Source: an uncultured Eubacterium sp. (GTDB lineage Bacteria; Bacillota; Clostridia; Oscillospirales; Acutalibacteraceae). Taken from it: 57,716 nt of DNA. Position numbers and translations under genes: made by a program. Under the pieces are notes generated by a model. It searched no databases. It had not been told where the DNA came from and worked only from the letters and a program-made list of their open reading frames with translations. Where the stretch lies: positions 1 through 57,716 of the forward strand of contig CAJTZJ010000014.1 in assembly GCA_910583925.1 (NCBI GenBank), in the 5' to 3' direction. This document shows, in pieces, positions 32,817 to 42,905 of this stretch. Within the stretch, counting starts at the first letter, position 1. Each line of letters starts with the position of its first letter.

Positions 32817-33662
32817 TTATAAATTATTTCTTGCCCAGTGAAAAAGATACTGCTGGGCGATTCCCTCGTAGCCTTTAAAGCATGCAGGCAGCCCGTTAGG
32901 ATAGAATTCAAGCACTCTTTTCATCCATACATCTACAGGGAAGCATTCGATAAATTGAAATCCAAATAAAAGAGCACAGTCTGCAACCTTCATTCCGATT
33001 CCGTAAATATCAAGAAGTGCCTGCCTTGCATCCTCAAGGCGCATCATTTTTATTTCTTCAAGCTTAATTTTGCCGGCTGCCACATCATCAGCAAGCTTTT
33101 TTAAGTATTTACCTCTGTATCCTGTGCCGAGTGCCTCAAAATCTTCAACAGAAAGTCTGCTTAATACTTCGGCGCTTGGAAAAGTGTTCCACGCATCATT
33201 AATTTTCTCGCCGTATGTATCGCAAAGCCTTTTGATAATTCTCTTAATGCGCTTTATATTATTCTGTTGGCTTATCACAAAGGACACCAGTGCTTCCCAT
33301 GGCTCCTGATTCAAAATTCTTATTCCGTAATATTCATCAATGGTAGAAGCAACGAGCGTATCCTCTTTAAGCTTTTTACAAATTTTGGTATAATCCCTGT
33401 CCAAATCAAAATAATTTCGCCAGACTGCGTTAAAATCATTTGCCGTTGTATTGAAAATCAAATCGCCGTTTCGTTTTTTCTTTATATTAAGGTATTTTCC
33501 GTATGCAGCTCCGCTCCAAGAGCCATCAGCCTCTTCAACCCATCTGAAGGACTGCCCGCAATCCAGGGTAAGGGCAAGATCAAGACATTTTACATTCTTT
33601 AATACAATGGTGTTTTTATTCTCCTCAATTATCATTATCCGTATAATTTCCTTTGTTTTCAT
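32817..33662 (-). CDS. ogg: 8-oxoguanine DNA glycosylase/AP lyase (OGG1-like)
   Basis: About 281 residues. The N-terminal OGG domain has LDCGQSFRW. The helix-hairpin-helix glycosylase domain has VISQQNNIKRI, then IYGIGMKVADCALLFGF with the catalytic lysine and FPVDVWMKRV with the catalytic aspartate. It excises 8-oxoguanine and nicks the abasic site. A longer frame to 33713 is rejected: a promoter with TATAAT ending 7 bases before ATG 33662 implies transcription starts at the codon itself. ATG 33635 is the alternative. It heads the ogg-rsmE operon. Confidence 0.9.
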   Translation of the reverse strand: MKTKEIIRIMIIEENKNTIVLKNVKCLDLALTLDCGQSFRWVEEADGSWSGAAYGKYLNIKKKRNGDLIFNTTANDFNAVWRNYFDLDRDYTKICKKLKEDTLVASTIDEYYGIRILNQEPWEALVSFVISQQNNIKRIKRIIKRLCDTYGEKINDAWNTFPSAEVLSRLSVEDFEALGTGYRGKYLKKLADDVAAGKIKLEEIKMMRLEDARQALLDIYGIGMKVADCALLFGFQFIECFPVDVWMKRVLEFYPNGLPACFKGYEGIAQQYLFHWARNNL

Positions 33663-33669
33663 TGATGAA

Positions 33670-33698
33670 ATTATAACATATTCCCTGTCAATAGTGAA
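33670..33698 (-). promoter_or_regulatory. Promoter of ogg, leaderless arrangement
   Basis: On the minus strand TTCACT (33693-33698), 17 bases, TATAAT (33670-33675); the proposed ATG begins 8 bases after the -10 box and no Shine-Dalgarno intervenes. Confidence 0.5.
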
Positions 33699-33754
33699 TA
33701 GCAAAAATAGCAAAATAGCTAAAAAATATTGTAATAATTTGTAACTTTACAAAA

Positions 33755-33900
33755 TGTTGAAAACTATGTGTAAATCATTGAAAACTTGAAAAAATTATGT
33801 TTTAAATACTTTTCAACAATGAAAAATGCCATAAATAAGCCGATTTTTAAATAGTTTTAAACATTTTCAACATAGTTTTCAACATTTTTGATGTGTAAAA
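33755..33900. promoter_or_regulatory. AT-rich stretch with cluster of DnaA-box-like 9-mers
   Basis: TTTTCAACA, one mismatch from TTWTNCACA, occurs at 33810-33818, 33864-33872 and 33876-33884, and inverted at 33755-33763. TTTTACACA, an exact match, lies inverted at 33892-33900, and a near match is inverted at 33767-33775. The roughly 325 bases between ogg and the next gene are otherwise devoid of genes and very AT-rich. No dnaA, dnaN or other origin gene is present, so an origin is unlikely; a protein-binding repeat region is possible. Confidence 0.35.
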
Positions 33901-34038
33901 GCGGATATACAAATTGTTATTATCAAGCCTTGTCAAGACAAATTTTATGGGAATAATAGCTAAAAATCATTTTTAAAAAGATGAATATTCAGCCAAGGAA
34001 AATCCAACACTATTTGTATAATTTTGAAAGGATATAGG

Positions 34039-34311
34039 ATGAAAATGATAAAAGGAGTAAACAGACAGGTTCTTGAAATCACAAACACGGAAAATCCGTA
34101 TTTTGAAAGAATAATTTTTTTTGTAAAGCCTGAATATGGAAACGAAGATAGGGCAAAATTAAAAAAAGAGGCAGAAAGCTACGCTTCATCTGCAGGTAAG
34201 CCTCCGAAAAGCAGAAAAACGAAAAAGGAAATCCGTTATCTGATTATGCAGTCAATACTTTGTCTTGGTGCCGGAGCAGCATTAACATTTTTATTCAGTT
34301 TAGTTTTATAA
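34039..34311 (+). CDS. Small C-terminally anchored membrane protein upstream of sleB
   Basis: About 91 residues. A soluble, charged N-terminal half (RQVLEITNTENPYFERIIFFVKP and AKLKKEAESYASSAG) is followed by a basic linker (KSRKTKKE) and one C-terminal membrane helix (about 70-90). AAAGGAT lies 5 bases before ATG 34039; TATAAT is at 34017-34022. It ends 12 bases before sleB with AAGGAG at its end, so the two are cotranscribed. I recognise no family. The pairing suggests a sporulation or germination function. ATG at 34045 is an alternative start. Confidence 0.7.
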   Translation: MKMIKGVNRQVLEITNTENPYFERIIFFVKPEYGNEDRAKLKKEAESYASSAGKPPKSRKTKKEIRYLIMQSILCLGAGAALTFLFSLVL

Positions 34312-34323
34312 GGAGTGGAAGAA

Positions 34324-35031
34324 ATGACAGTTCAAAAAGCGTTTCGTAATTTTTATATTTTTTTACTTGTGTTTGCAATTGCATTAGGCGCAGGTACAGC
34401 AGGGCTTGCGGCATATGAGCTTTGCTATAAGGAGGAAGCAGTTTACGCTGTTTCAAAATACGGTTCAAGCGGTGATGAGGTCAGAAGAATTCAGCAGAAG
34501 CTGAGCGATTTGGGATATTATAAAGACAGAGTAGACGGAATTTACGGTATAAATACGCAGAATGCGGTTAAAAGCTTTCAGCGAAATGTCGGTCTTACGG
34601 CAGATGGAATAGTCGGCAGTGCTACGCTTCTTTATTTAGGTCTGAGCGGAGGCAGTACAACAAATAATACTTCTTACAGTGATGCAGATGTGCAGCTTCT
34701 GGGAAAGGTTATTTCAGCAGAGGCACGAGGAGAAAGCTATGAGGGTCAGGTTGCTGTCGGTGCAGTTATCTTAAATCGTGTGGCGCACAGCTCATTTCCG
34801 GATAGTATAAGCGGTGTTGTTTATCAGAACGGTGCATTTTCCTGTGTGAATGACAGCAACTGGTATCAGCCGATTTCCGAAACCTCAAAAAAAGCTGCTA
34901 TCGATGCACTTAACGGCTGGGATCCGTCCGGCGGCGCAATTTATTATTTTAATCCTGCAAAAACAAACGATAAATTTATGCATTCAAGACCGGTAGTTAA
35001 GGTCATAGGCAGTCACAAATTCTGTAAATAA
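34324..35031 (+). CDS. sleB: SleB-type spore cortex-lytic enzyme
   Basis: 235 residues. An N-terminal membrane/signal helix (about 10-30) precedes a peptidoglycan-binding domain (about 45-105: SSGDEVRRIQQKLSDLGYY, YGINTQNAVKSFQR). The catalytic Hydrolase_2 domain (about 120-235) has VISAEARGESYEGQVAVGAV with glutamate E133 and a C-terminal VVKVIGSHKFC. It is a lytic transglycosylase acting on muramic-lactam cortex peptidoglycan in germination. The start is set by AGGAG 8 bases upstream of ATG 34324. With spoIIE at 40.8 kb it indicates an endospore former. No ypeB follows, the usual partner. Confidence 0.9.
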   Translation: MTVQKAFRNFYIFLLVFAIALGAGTAGLAAYELCYKEEAVYAVSKYGSSGDEVRRIQQKLSDLGYYKDRVDGIYGINTQNAVKSFQRNVGLTADGIVGSATLLYLGLSGGSTTNNTSYSDADVQLLGKVISAEARGESYEGQVAVGAVILNRVAHSSFPDSISGVVYQNGAFSCVNDSNWYQPISETSKKAAIDALNGWDPSGGAIYYFNPAKTNDKFMHSRPVVKVIGSHKFCK

Positions 35032-35059
35032 AAATGGCAGGTATATCTGATAATCGAAA

Positions 35060-35085
35060 AGCACTCTGCATTTATGCAGAGTGCT
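35060..35085. terminator. Bidirectional terminator between sleB and ilvE
   Basis: AGCACTCTGCA (35060-35070), loop TTTA, TGCAGAGTGCT (35075-35085). Confidence 0.75.
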
Positions 35086-35104
35086 CGTTTGTTGTAATAT
35101 TTAA

Positions 35105-36136
35105 TTAATCAGCTTTAATCTCGTGAACCCAACCCTCAGGACCTTCGATTGTACCCATCTGAATGCCTGTAAGCGTATCATAAAGCTTTTTGATAACAGG
35201 ACCCATTTCATCCATTCCGCTTGGGAAGCAGATTTCAGTGCCGTGGTCAACGATTTTGCCAACAGGGCTGATAACGGCAGCTGTTCCGCAAAGACCGCAT
35301 TCCGCAAAGTCCTTTACCTCATCAATTTTTACAGGACGATGCTCAACCTTCATTCCGAGGATTTCCTCTGCTACCACGCAAAGGGAGCGTCTTGTAATAG
35401 ATGGAAGAATGGAATCGGATTTCGGAGTTACAATTGTACCGTCCTTAGTAACGAAAAGGAAGTTTGCACCTCCGGTTTCCTCAACATATGTTCTTGTTGC
35501 TGCATCAAGGTACATATTTTCGTCATATCCCTGATTATGTGCATCAACAATTGCGTAAAGGCTCATTGCATAGTTCAAACCTGCTTTGATATTGCCGGTT
35601 CCGTGCGGAGCAGCTCTGTCAAAATCGCAAACACGGATTGTAATCGGCTTTGCACCACCCTTGAAATAAGGACCAACAGGTGTACAGAACATTCTGAACT
35701 GATATTCATCAGCAGGCTTAACGCCTATAACTGAGTTTGAGCCGAACATAAACGGACGGATATAAAGCGTTGCACCTGAGCCGTACGGAGGAACCCATTC
35801 GGCATTTGCCTTAACAACTTTTTCAACTGCTTCAATAAATTTATCCTCAGGGAAAACAGGCATCTGAAGTCTTCTTGCTGAATCGGCAAGGCGGGCTGCA
35901 TTCAGGTCAGGGCGGAAGCAAACAATTCTGCCGTCTGCTGTTGTGTATGCCTTTAAGCCTTCAAAAATAGTTTGAGCATACTGAAGTACGCAGGCACATT
36001 CGCTCATTGTAATCGTATTGTCTGCCGTTAATGAACCCTCATCCCATTTGCCGTCCTTGTAATCAGAAACAAATCTCATATCCGTAGGCATATAGCCGAA
36101 TCCGAGATTTGACCAATCTATGTTCTTTTTTTCCAT
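35105..36136 (-). CDS. ilvE: Branched-chain amino acid aminotransferase (class IV PLP)
   Basis: 343 residues of the longer IlvE/BCAT type. Key segments are TIFEGLKAY, CFRPDLNAARL, GATLYIRPF, HGTGNIKAGLNYAMSL (PLP lysine), TYVEETGGANFLFV and CGLCGTAAVISPV. It transfers amino groups between 2-oxoglutarate/glutamate and leucine, isoleucine or valine. It is monocistronic with consensus promoter; AAAGGATG precedes the ATG. No leader peptide or T-box was seen in the roughly 50 bases between promoter and start. Confidence 0.96.
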   Translation of the reverse strand: MEKKNIDWSNLGFGYMPTDMRFVSDYKDGKWDEGSLTADNTITMSECACVLQYAQTIFEGLKAYTTADGRIVCFRPDLNAARLADSARRLQMPVFPEDKFIEAVEKVVKANAEWVPPYGSGATLYIRPFMFGSNSVIGVKPADEYQFRMFCTPVGPYFKGGAKPITIRVCDFDRAAPHGTGNIKAGLNYAMSLYAIVDAHNQGYDENMYLDAATRTYVEETGGANFLFVTKDGTIVTPKSDSILPSITRRSLCVVAEEILGMKVEHRPVKIDEVKDFAECGLCGTAAVISPVGKIVDHGTEICFPSGMDEMGPVIKKLYDTLTGIQMGTIEGPEGWVHEIKAD

Positions 36137-36181
36137 AGTAAAAACATCCTTTCTGTTTATTTTCTGTTATTATATGGTTTA

Positions 36182-36210
36182 ATTTTACTACCATTATTTT
36201 ATATTGTCAA
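36182..36210 (-). promoter_or_regulatory. Promoter of ilvE
   Basis: On the minus strand TTGACA (36205-36210), 17-base spacer, TAAAAT (36182-36187). Confidence 0.7.
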
Positions 36211-36260
36211 CTGCCGGGAACAGGCATAAAATAATTTATTTGTTAATTATCCAAACAAAT

Positions 36261-36289
36261 TTGACAAATATGTTAAAAGCTGATATAAA
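36261..36289 (+). promoter_or_regulatory. Promoter of the NSS symporter
   Basis: TTGACA (36261-36266), 17-base spacer, TATAAA (36284-36289). Confidence 0.7.
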
Positions 36290-36333
36290 TAGAGTATTAT
36301 TTTAAAAACATTATATAATTGGAGATTTATTAT

Positions 36334-37689
<1,356 letters not shown>

Positions 37690-37705
37690 CGGATTATAAA
37701 ACATC

Positions 37706-37734
37706 TTGAAAACAAGTATGGATTGTGCTATCTT
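37706..37734 (+). promoter_or_regulatory. Promoter of fprA
   Basis: TTGAAA (37706-37711), 17-base spacer, TATCTT (37729-37734). Confidence 0.55.
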
Positions 37735-37783
37735 ATTTAAAGCAATAATATATTTATTTTTTAGTAAAACGGAGGAAAAATAA

Positions 37784-38941
37784 ATGGTTAAAGTTACAGA
37801 CAATATTAAATATATAGGTGTAAATGATAAGGATCTGGATCTTTTTGAAAGTCAGTACATTATCCCGAACGGTATTGCGTACAACTCTTATGTAATTCTT
37901 GATGAGAAAATTGCCGTTATGGATACTGTTGATGCAAGAAAAACAGATGAATGGCTTGAAAATCTTGAAAAAGAGCTTAATGGCAGAAAGCCCGATTATC
38001 TTGTTATTTCTCATATGGAGCCTGATCATGCTTCAAATATCAAGCTTCTTACTGAAAAATATCCGTCCATCACGCTTGTGGGAAATGCAAAAACATTTGT
38101 TATGCTTCCTCAGTTTTTCAATATTGATGAAAGCGTTTCAACGCTTGTTGTTAAAGAGGGAGATACCCTTTCTCTCGGCAGCCATACATTATCGTTTATA
38201 ATGGCTCCGATGGTTCATTGGCCTGAGGTTATGGTTTCTTACGAGGAAAGCGAAAAAGTGCTTTTCACTGCCGATGCTTTCGGAAAGTTCGGTGCACTTG
38301 ATTGTGATGAGGACTGGGCATGCGAGGCAAGAAGATATTATTTCAATATTGTTGGTAAATACGGTGCTCCTGTACAGACACTTCTTAAAAAGACTTCGGC
38401 TCTTGATGTTCGGATTATCTGTCCGCTTCACGGACCTGTTCTGTCTGAAAATCTTGAATACTATATTAATCTTTATAATATCTGGTCTTCCTATGGTGTT
38501 GAGGCAGAGGGTGTATTTATCGCTTATGCTTCTATTCACGGTAACACAGAAAAGGTCGCCTTTAAACTTAAGGAAATTCTTGAAGCAAAGGGCTGCAAAA
38601 AGGTTCCGATTACAGATTTATCAAGAGATGATATTGCAGAAGCAGTTGAAGATGCGTTTAAATACGGAAAAATGGTGCTTCTTGCAGCAAGCTATGATGG
38701 CGGCGTCTTTCCTCCTATGGAGGCATTTTTACATCATCTTAAGAGTAAGGCATATCAGAACAGAACAGTTGCTCTTGTTGAAAACGGTTCGTGGGCTCCT
38801 TGTGCAAGCAGGGCTATGGCGTCTATTTTAGAGCCTATGAAAAATATTTCAATCTGCGAAAACAAGGTTTCAATAAAATCAACAATGAAAGCTGCAGATA
38901 TAGAAGCATTGGAAACGCTTGCTGATGAAATTTTGAAATAA
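37784..38941 (+). CDS. fprA: Flavo-diiron protein (FprA-type A flavoprotein)
   Basis: 385 residues. The beta-lactamase-like diiron domain (about 1-240) has SHMEPDHAS, VHWPEVM, FTADAFGKFG and PLHGPVL as iron ligands. The flavodoxin domain (about 250-385) has AYASIHGNTEKVA for FMN phosphate and ENGSWAPCASR. No rubredoxin domain is fused. These proteins reduce O2 to water and/or NO to N2O, protecting anaerobes. GGAGG lies before the ATG. No rubredoxin or hydroperoxide gene is adjacent, so the electron donor is encoded elsewhere. It ends at a dispersed-repeat terminator. Confidence 0.95.
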   Translation: MVKVTDNIKYIGVNDKDLDLFESQYIIPNGIAYNSYVILDEKIAVMDTVDARKTDEWLENLEKELNGRKPDYLVISHMEPDHASNIKLLTEKYPSITLVGNAKTFVMLPQFFNIDESVSTLVVKEGDTLSLGSHTLSFIMAPMVHWPEVMVSYEESEKVLFTADAFGKFGALDCDEDWACEARRYYFNIVGKYGAPVQTLLKKTSALDVRIICPLHGPVLSENLEYYINLYNIWSSYGVEAEGVFIAYASIHGNTEKVAFKLKEILEAKGCKKVPITDLSRDDIAEAVEDAFKYGKMVLLAASYDGGVFPPMEAFLHHLKSKAYQNRTVALVENGSWAPCASRAMASILEPMKNISICENKVSIKSTMKAADIEALETLADEILK

Positions 38942-38961
38942 ATACCGGCTCGGATTTATAT

Positions 38962-38988
38962 ACCTCCCTTGTTAAAGGGAGGTTTTTT
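38962..38988. terminator. Terminator made from the dispersed repeat (copy 3)
   Basis: ACCTCCCTT (38962-38970), loop GTTA, AAGGGAGGT (38975-38983), then T6. The arms match those at 13621-13642. Confidence 0.8.
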
Positions 38989-39043
38989 CGGTTTGTTCAG
39001 TTTTGGGAGGAGCTTTTTATTTCGTCTAATTTTTCAATTTCCC

Positions 39044-39072
39044 TTGATAAATAGATATATTTACATTATAAT
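39044..39072 (+). promoter_or_regulatory. Promoter of the second GPH carrier
   Basis: TTGATA (39044-39049), 17-base spacer, TATAAT (39067-39072). Confidence 0.7.
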
Positions 39073-39106
39073 TAAATATGTAACATCTTAAAAGGGGTAT
39101 TTATTT

Positions 39107-40606
39107 ATGGCACAGGTAAAAACTTATACTAAAAAAGAACGCAATATGTACCTTACAGGGCTTTTCGGGCAAAATATGATTTATAATATTGTTGCCACGG
39201 GGCTTTATTACTATTTTCAGAATGTAATATGCCTGCCTGCGATTGCTCTTGGCTGGATTTTTGCTATAGCAAGAGTTTGGGATGCGGTTAATGACCCTAT
39301 GATGGGTACCATTGTAGACAAAACAAAAACAAAATGGGGCAAATGCCGTCCCTATCTCATTTTTTCTCCTGCTGTAATCTGTGTTATCACCTGTGTTGCA
39401 TTTTTAAACGGCAACTATGCAACAGCAAAGGCAGACGGAAATAATACAGCTATGATACTTATTGTTGCGTGGGCGGCACTTTCCTATATTTTATGGGGCA
39501 TGAGTTATACCGTTGGTGATATTCCGCTTTGGGGTATTATAAGCCGTATGAGTGAGGATGAAAAGGACCGTTCAACGCTTATTTCTCTTGCAAGAATAAT
39601 GGCCTCCGTTGCAGGCGGTTTAGTGGTTGTTTCCATCGTTGCTGTTTCACAGGCTGCAAATGGATTGCTTCAGAAAGCAGCAGATGCACAGGCAGGATTT
39701 ATCATTGTAGGTATTTTGTTTACCGTTATTGCATCAATTCTGTTCCAGCTTGCAGGAATCGGAACAAGAGAAAAGGTGCCTGTTTCGGAGGAAACAAAAA
39801 CAATGAAGGAAAGTTTTGCTCTTATGTGGAACTGTAAGCCCTTCAGAAGAATTCTTATCAGCGGCATTCTTCGCTCACCTATGCAGCTTATGATGATTGT
39901 TGTAATGACATTGTTTGCTTACTATTACTGCAGCGGTAATTTAGCCAATGCGTTTACCAGCCCTAAGGTTTTGCTTATTATTGCTGTTATAGGCGGCGGA
40001 TTTTTCCTTGGTCAGTTTGTTTCAATGGGTATTTGCCCGAATCTTCTTAAGAAGTATGACAGCAAAAAGGTTTACAATGTATTCGGTATCGGTTCGGCAA
40101 TTCCGATGGCACTTATTTTTATTATCTATATGATAGATCCAACAGGTCTTGATAAAATGCATTGGGTAATTCTTCTTGGTATTCTTATCTTTGGCGCCGG
40201 TGCCGGTCTTGGCGGTTCAAGTGTTTGCCAGTCTGTTATGATTTCGGATTGTATTGATTATGAGGAATATCATCACGGCTTCCGTCCGGATGGTGTATTT
40301 TTCAGTGGTCAGAGCTTTATCACTAAGTTTCAGGCAGGTGTTGCATCTATTGTTTCGGCGTATGTTTATGCGGCAGTTGGTTATACGGATGTTAATATTT
40401 CCGCAATGAATGCGGCACTTGAAAAGGGTGCAAGCTTTGCTGTGGATTATCCTGATTATGCAAAAGCAATGTGGCTTCTTATTTCTATTCCGCCTGCAAT
40501 CGGTATGGCGATTTCCATTATTCCTACTCTTAAGTATGAAATAGACAGAAAATCGCATGAGAAAATGCTTGCGGAGCTTGTTGAAAGACATAGTGAAGAA
40601 GCGTAA
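39107..40606 (+). CDS. GPH-family sugar:cation symporter (second)
   Basis: 499 residues with about 12 membrane helices. VWDAVNDPMMGTIVDKTKTK is the N-terminal GPH motif (R-x-WDAxNDPxxG), and DCIDYEEYHHGFRPDG the second-half motif. It is closer to classic MelB/XylP-type carriers than the carrier at 29089. The substrate cannot be inferred, and no hydrolase or regulator flanks it. AAAAGGGG precedes the ATG, promoter and terminator are both clear, so it is a one-gene unit. Confidence 0.93.
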   Translation: MAQVKTYTKKERNMYLTGLFGQNMIYNIVATGLYYYFQNVICLPAIALGWIFAIARVWDAVNDPMMGTIVDKTKTKWGKCRPYLIFSPAVICVITCVAFLNGNYATAKADGNNTAMILIVAWAALSYILWGMSYTVGDIPLWGIISRMSEDEKDRSTLISLARIMASVAGGLVVVSIVAVSQAANGLLQKAADAQAGFIIVGILFTVIASILFQLAGIGTREKVPVSEETKTMKESFALMWNCKPFRRILISGILRSPMQLMMIVVMTLFAYYYCSGNLANAFTSPKVLLIIAVIGGGFFLGQFVSMGICPNLLKKYDSKKVYNVFGIGSAIPMALIFIIYMIDPTGLDKMHWVILLGILIFGAGAGLGGSSVCQSVMISDCIDYEEYHHGFRPDGVFFSGQSFITKFQAGVASIVSAYVYAAVGYTDVNISAMNAALEKGASFAVDYPDYAKAMWLLISIPPAIGMAISIIPTLKYEIDRKSHEKMLAELVERHSEEA

Positions 40607-40625
40607 AAACCGTGTAAAAATTTTT

Positions 40626-40651
40626 CAGAGGGCTTTTTGCCCTCTGTTTTT
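40626..40651 (+). terminator. Terminator of the second GPH carrier
   Basis: CAGAGGGC (40626-40633), loop T5, GCCCTCTG (40639-40646), then T5. Confidence 0.88.
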
Positions 40652-40766
40652 ATGTTTGTCGGATTATATGATTATGCCGCTTTCTATAAAGCGACATTTT
40701 TTTTGCACAATTCTATATATAATGTGTTGAACGGGGAGAAGAATTTAATTTTACGGATGTGTAAAA

Positions 40767-42878
40767 ATGAAAACTATAACCCGAAAAAAGCAGGAATTTG
40801 CCGAAAAAACCGAGCGATTAAGGCAGCGGAAAATTATAGAGGCGATTATGTATTTTGCAGTTGGTTTTATGCTAAGCAGCTGTGAGGTTTTAAAATCAGC
40901 ATCGCCTTTTTCAATTTCTCTTATTTCCGTATCTAAAAAGAATAATTTTATTTTTACGGCGCTTGGCAGCACCTTTGGATATCTTTTATTCTGCTCGGAT
41001 AATTTTGCAAGATATGCTGCTGCAATACTGATTGTGTCGCTCGGAACATTTGCAATTTCAATTGCCGATATGAAAAATCAGCCGTATATGCCGATGCTGA
41101 TTTCCTGTTTATCTTTGCTTTCAACGGGTATTGTTGTTAATGTAAAAACGGGAGCAATGGTGGCACAGTACGGTTTAACCTTTGCTGAAAGTATGCTGGG
41201 TCTTGGCGGCTCCTTCTTCTTTTTTAAAGCTGTAAACTGCAATTTTCGCCGTTTTCGATTCAAGGCTTTGCCTGTTTCGGATTTAACCTGTATTATTATA
41301 TCCTGCTCTGTAGTATTGATGAGCCTGTCCAGACTTAGCATCGCAGGGATTTCCCCGGCAAGAATTGTTGCCGTACTCATTATATTGCTGGCTTCAAAAT
41401 GCGGCTCCTATCAGATCGGAACCATTCTTTCTCTGGCGCTCGGGTTATCACTCGGACTTCATAGTAATGATACAATGTTTCTTGCCGGGGCGTATGCCTT
41501 TTCAACTATGCTTGCTTCGCTTTTCAGCCCTGTCGGAAAATGGAATGCCGCAATTTCCTTTTGTGCGTCAACAGTTCTGTTTTCGCTTGCTTCGGGAAGC
41601 GAATCAGGAATGTTTATTTCGATAGAAACAATAGCTTCCAGTCTTGTTTTTGCACTTATTCCAAACAATGCTATTGCTAAAATAGAAGAGCTGTTTCACG
41701 GCAGTGCAGATATTACTCCTGATGGCTCACTTCGCCAAAGTCTTGTTGTCAGGCTTCGTTTTGCTGCTTCGGCAATGAATAATATAAGTGAGTGTGTAAA
41801 TGAAGTTCGCGAAAAAATAAATGAAATTAACGAAAGAAATGCCGAAAAATCAAAGGAAAGCCTAACGAAAGAGGAATATATTTCCGAAGAAATCATAAAC
41901 AGAAAAACGAATGAAATCAGAGTTGTTGCTTCGGACCAGTTTTTCTCCATTGCCGATATGCTGGCTGATCTTGCCAGAGAATTTGATGAGGCTGAGTATT
42001 TTGATAATATTGCAGCAGGCAGAATAAGAAGGCTTCTTGGCGAATATGAAATTTTTCCTAAAAATATTTCTGTTATTGAGGATAAATTCAGCAGAGTAAG
42101 AATAGAAATTGTTACAAATGGCAGAGAGGTTGCTCTTTCAAAACCTGAAATAAAAAAAGAGATTTCAAAAATATGCGGAAGAAATTTTGAAAAGGGAAAG
42201 GTTACTCATTTTCGCGATGAAACGATGGTTACCTTTGCCGAAAGACCGAATTACAGCTTTGAAATCGGCTTTGCTCAGCACAGTGCAGAAGGAAAGCTTT
42301 GCGGAGATACAATTAAGCTTGTTCATGACAGCAGAGGGCACAGCATACTTATTATCAGTGACGGAATGGGCAGAGGAAACCGGGCAGCGCTGGACGGAGC
42401 AATGGGTGCAGGACTGCTTTCCCGTTTGCTTTCGGCAGGCTTTGGTTTTGACAGTGCACTTAAGGTAGTTAACTCTGCGCTTCTTGTTAAGTCCAATGAA
42501 GAAAGTCTGGCAACAATTGATTGTGCTTCTGTTGATTTATTTACAGGCAGGGTTGATTTATACAAGGCAGGTGCGCCTGCAACCTATATAATTAAGGGCA
42601 ACAGAGTAACAAAGTGCGAATTAACCTCTATGCCGGCAGGAATTTTAAGGGGTATTGAATTTGCTAAGAGAACAGCTGTTTTAAGCAGAGGGGATCTGAT
42701 TGTTATGATGAGTGACGGAATTACAGAGCTTGGCGGAGAATGGCTTTCGGCGCTTCTAAAGGGTTTTGAGGAGAATACGCCGCAGGAGATTGCCGATAGT
42801 ATTCTGAAAGAAGCGCTTAATGTTTCCGAAGGGCAAAAGGAAGATGATATGAGTGTTATTGCGGCAAGACTTAAATAA
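40767..42878 (+). CDS. spoIIE: SpoIIE, stage II sporulation protein E (serine phosphatase)
   Basis: 703 residues, somewhat shorter than the roughly 830 of Bacillus. About eight to ten N-terminal membrane helices (25-300) lead to a central coiled linker (about 330-480). A PP2C-type phosphatase domain (about 500-703) follows, with LIISDGMGRGNRAALDG and VMMSDGITELGGEW as metal-binding aspartate sites. It dephosphorylates SpoIIAA in the prespore to activate sigma-F. Its -10 (TATAAT, 40718-40723) lacks a good -35, as in Spo0A-dependent promoters, and an AGCGACA element (inverted, weakly 0A-box-like) lies at 40690-40696. No classical Shine-Dalgarno sequence directly precedes the ATG; GGGGAG is too far (25 bases). 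Confidence 0.93.
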   Translation: MKTITRKKQEFAEKTERLRQRKIIEAIMYFAVGFMLSSCEVLKSASPFSISLISVSKKNNFIFTALGSTFGYLLFCSDNFARYAAAILIVSLGTFAISIADMKNQPYMPMLISCLSLLSTGIVVNVKTGAMVAQYGLTFAESMLGLGGSFFFFKAVNCNFRRFRFKALPVSDLTCIIISCSVVLMSLSRLSIAGISPARIVAVLIILLASKCGSYQIGTILSLALGLSLGLHSNDTMFLAGAYAFSTMLASLFSPVGKWNAAISFCASTVLFSLASGSESGMFISIETIASSLVFALIPNNAIAKIEELFHGSADITPDGSLRQSLVVRLRFAASAMNNISECVNEVREKINEINERNAEKSKESLTKEEYISEEIINRKTNEIRVVASDQFFSIADMLADLAREFDEAEYFDNIAAGRIRRLLGEYEIFPKNISVIEDKFSRVRIEIVTNGREVALSKPEIKKEISKICGRNFEKGKVTHFRDETMVTFAERPNYSFEIGFAQHSAEGKLCGDTIKLVHDSRGHSILIISDGMGRGNRAALDGAMGAGLLSRLLSAGFGFDSALKVVNSALLVKSNEESLATIDCASVDLFTGRVDLYKAGAPATYIIKGNRVTKCELTSMPAGILRGIEFAKRTAVLSRGDLIVMMSDGITELGGEWLSALLKGFEENTPQEIADSILKEALNVSEGQKEDDMSVIAARLK

Positions 42879-42905
42879 TATTATATAAGCTTGAGGAGCG
42901 TTTTT

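Noticed and set aside
33720..34020. Chromosomal replication origin
   Set aside because: No dnaA, dnaN, rpmH or similar genes nearby and most 9-mers deviate from the consensus; kept only as a repeat cluster.
42879..42905. glmS ribozyme
   Set aside because: Only 27 bases lie between spoIIE and glmS, too short for the ribozyme.
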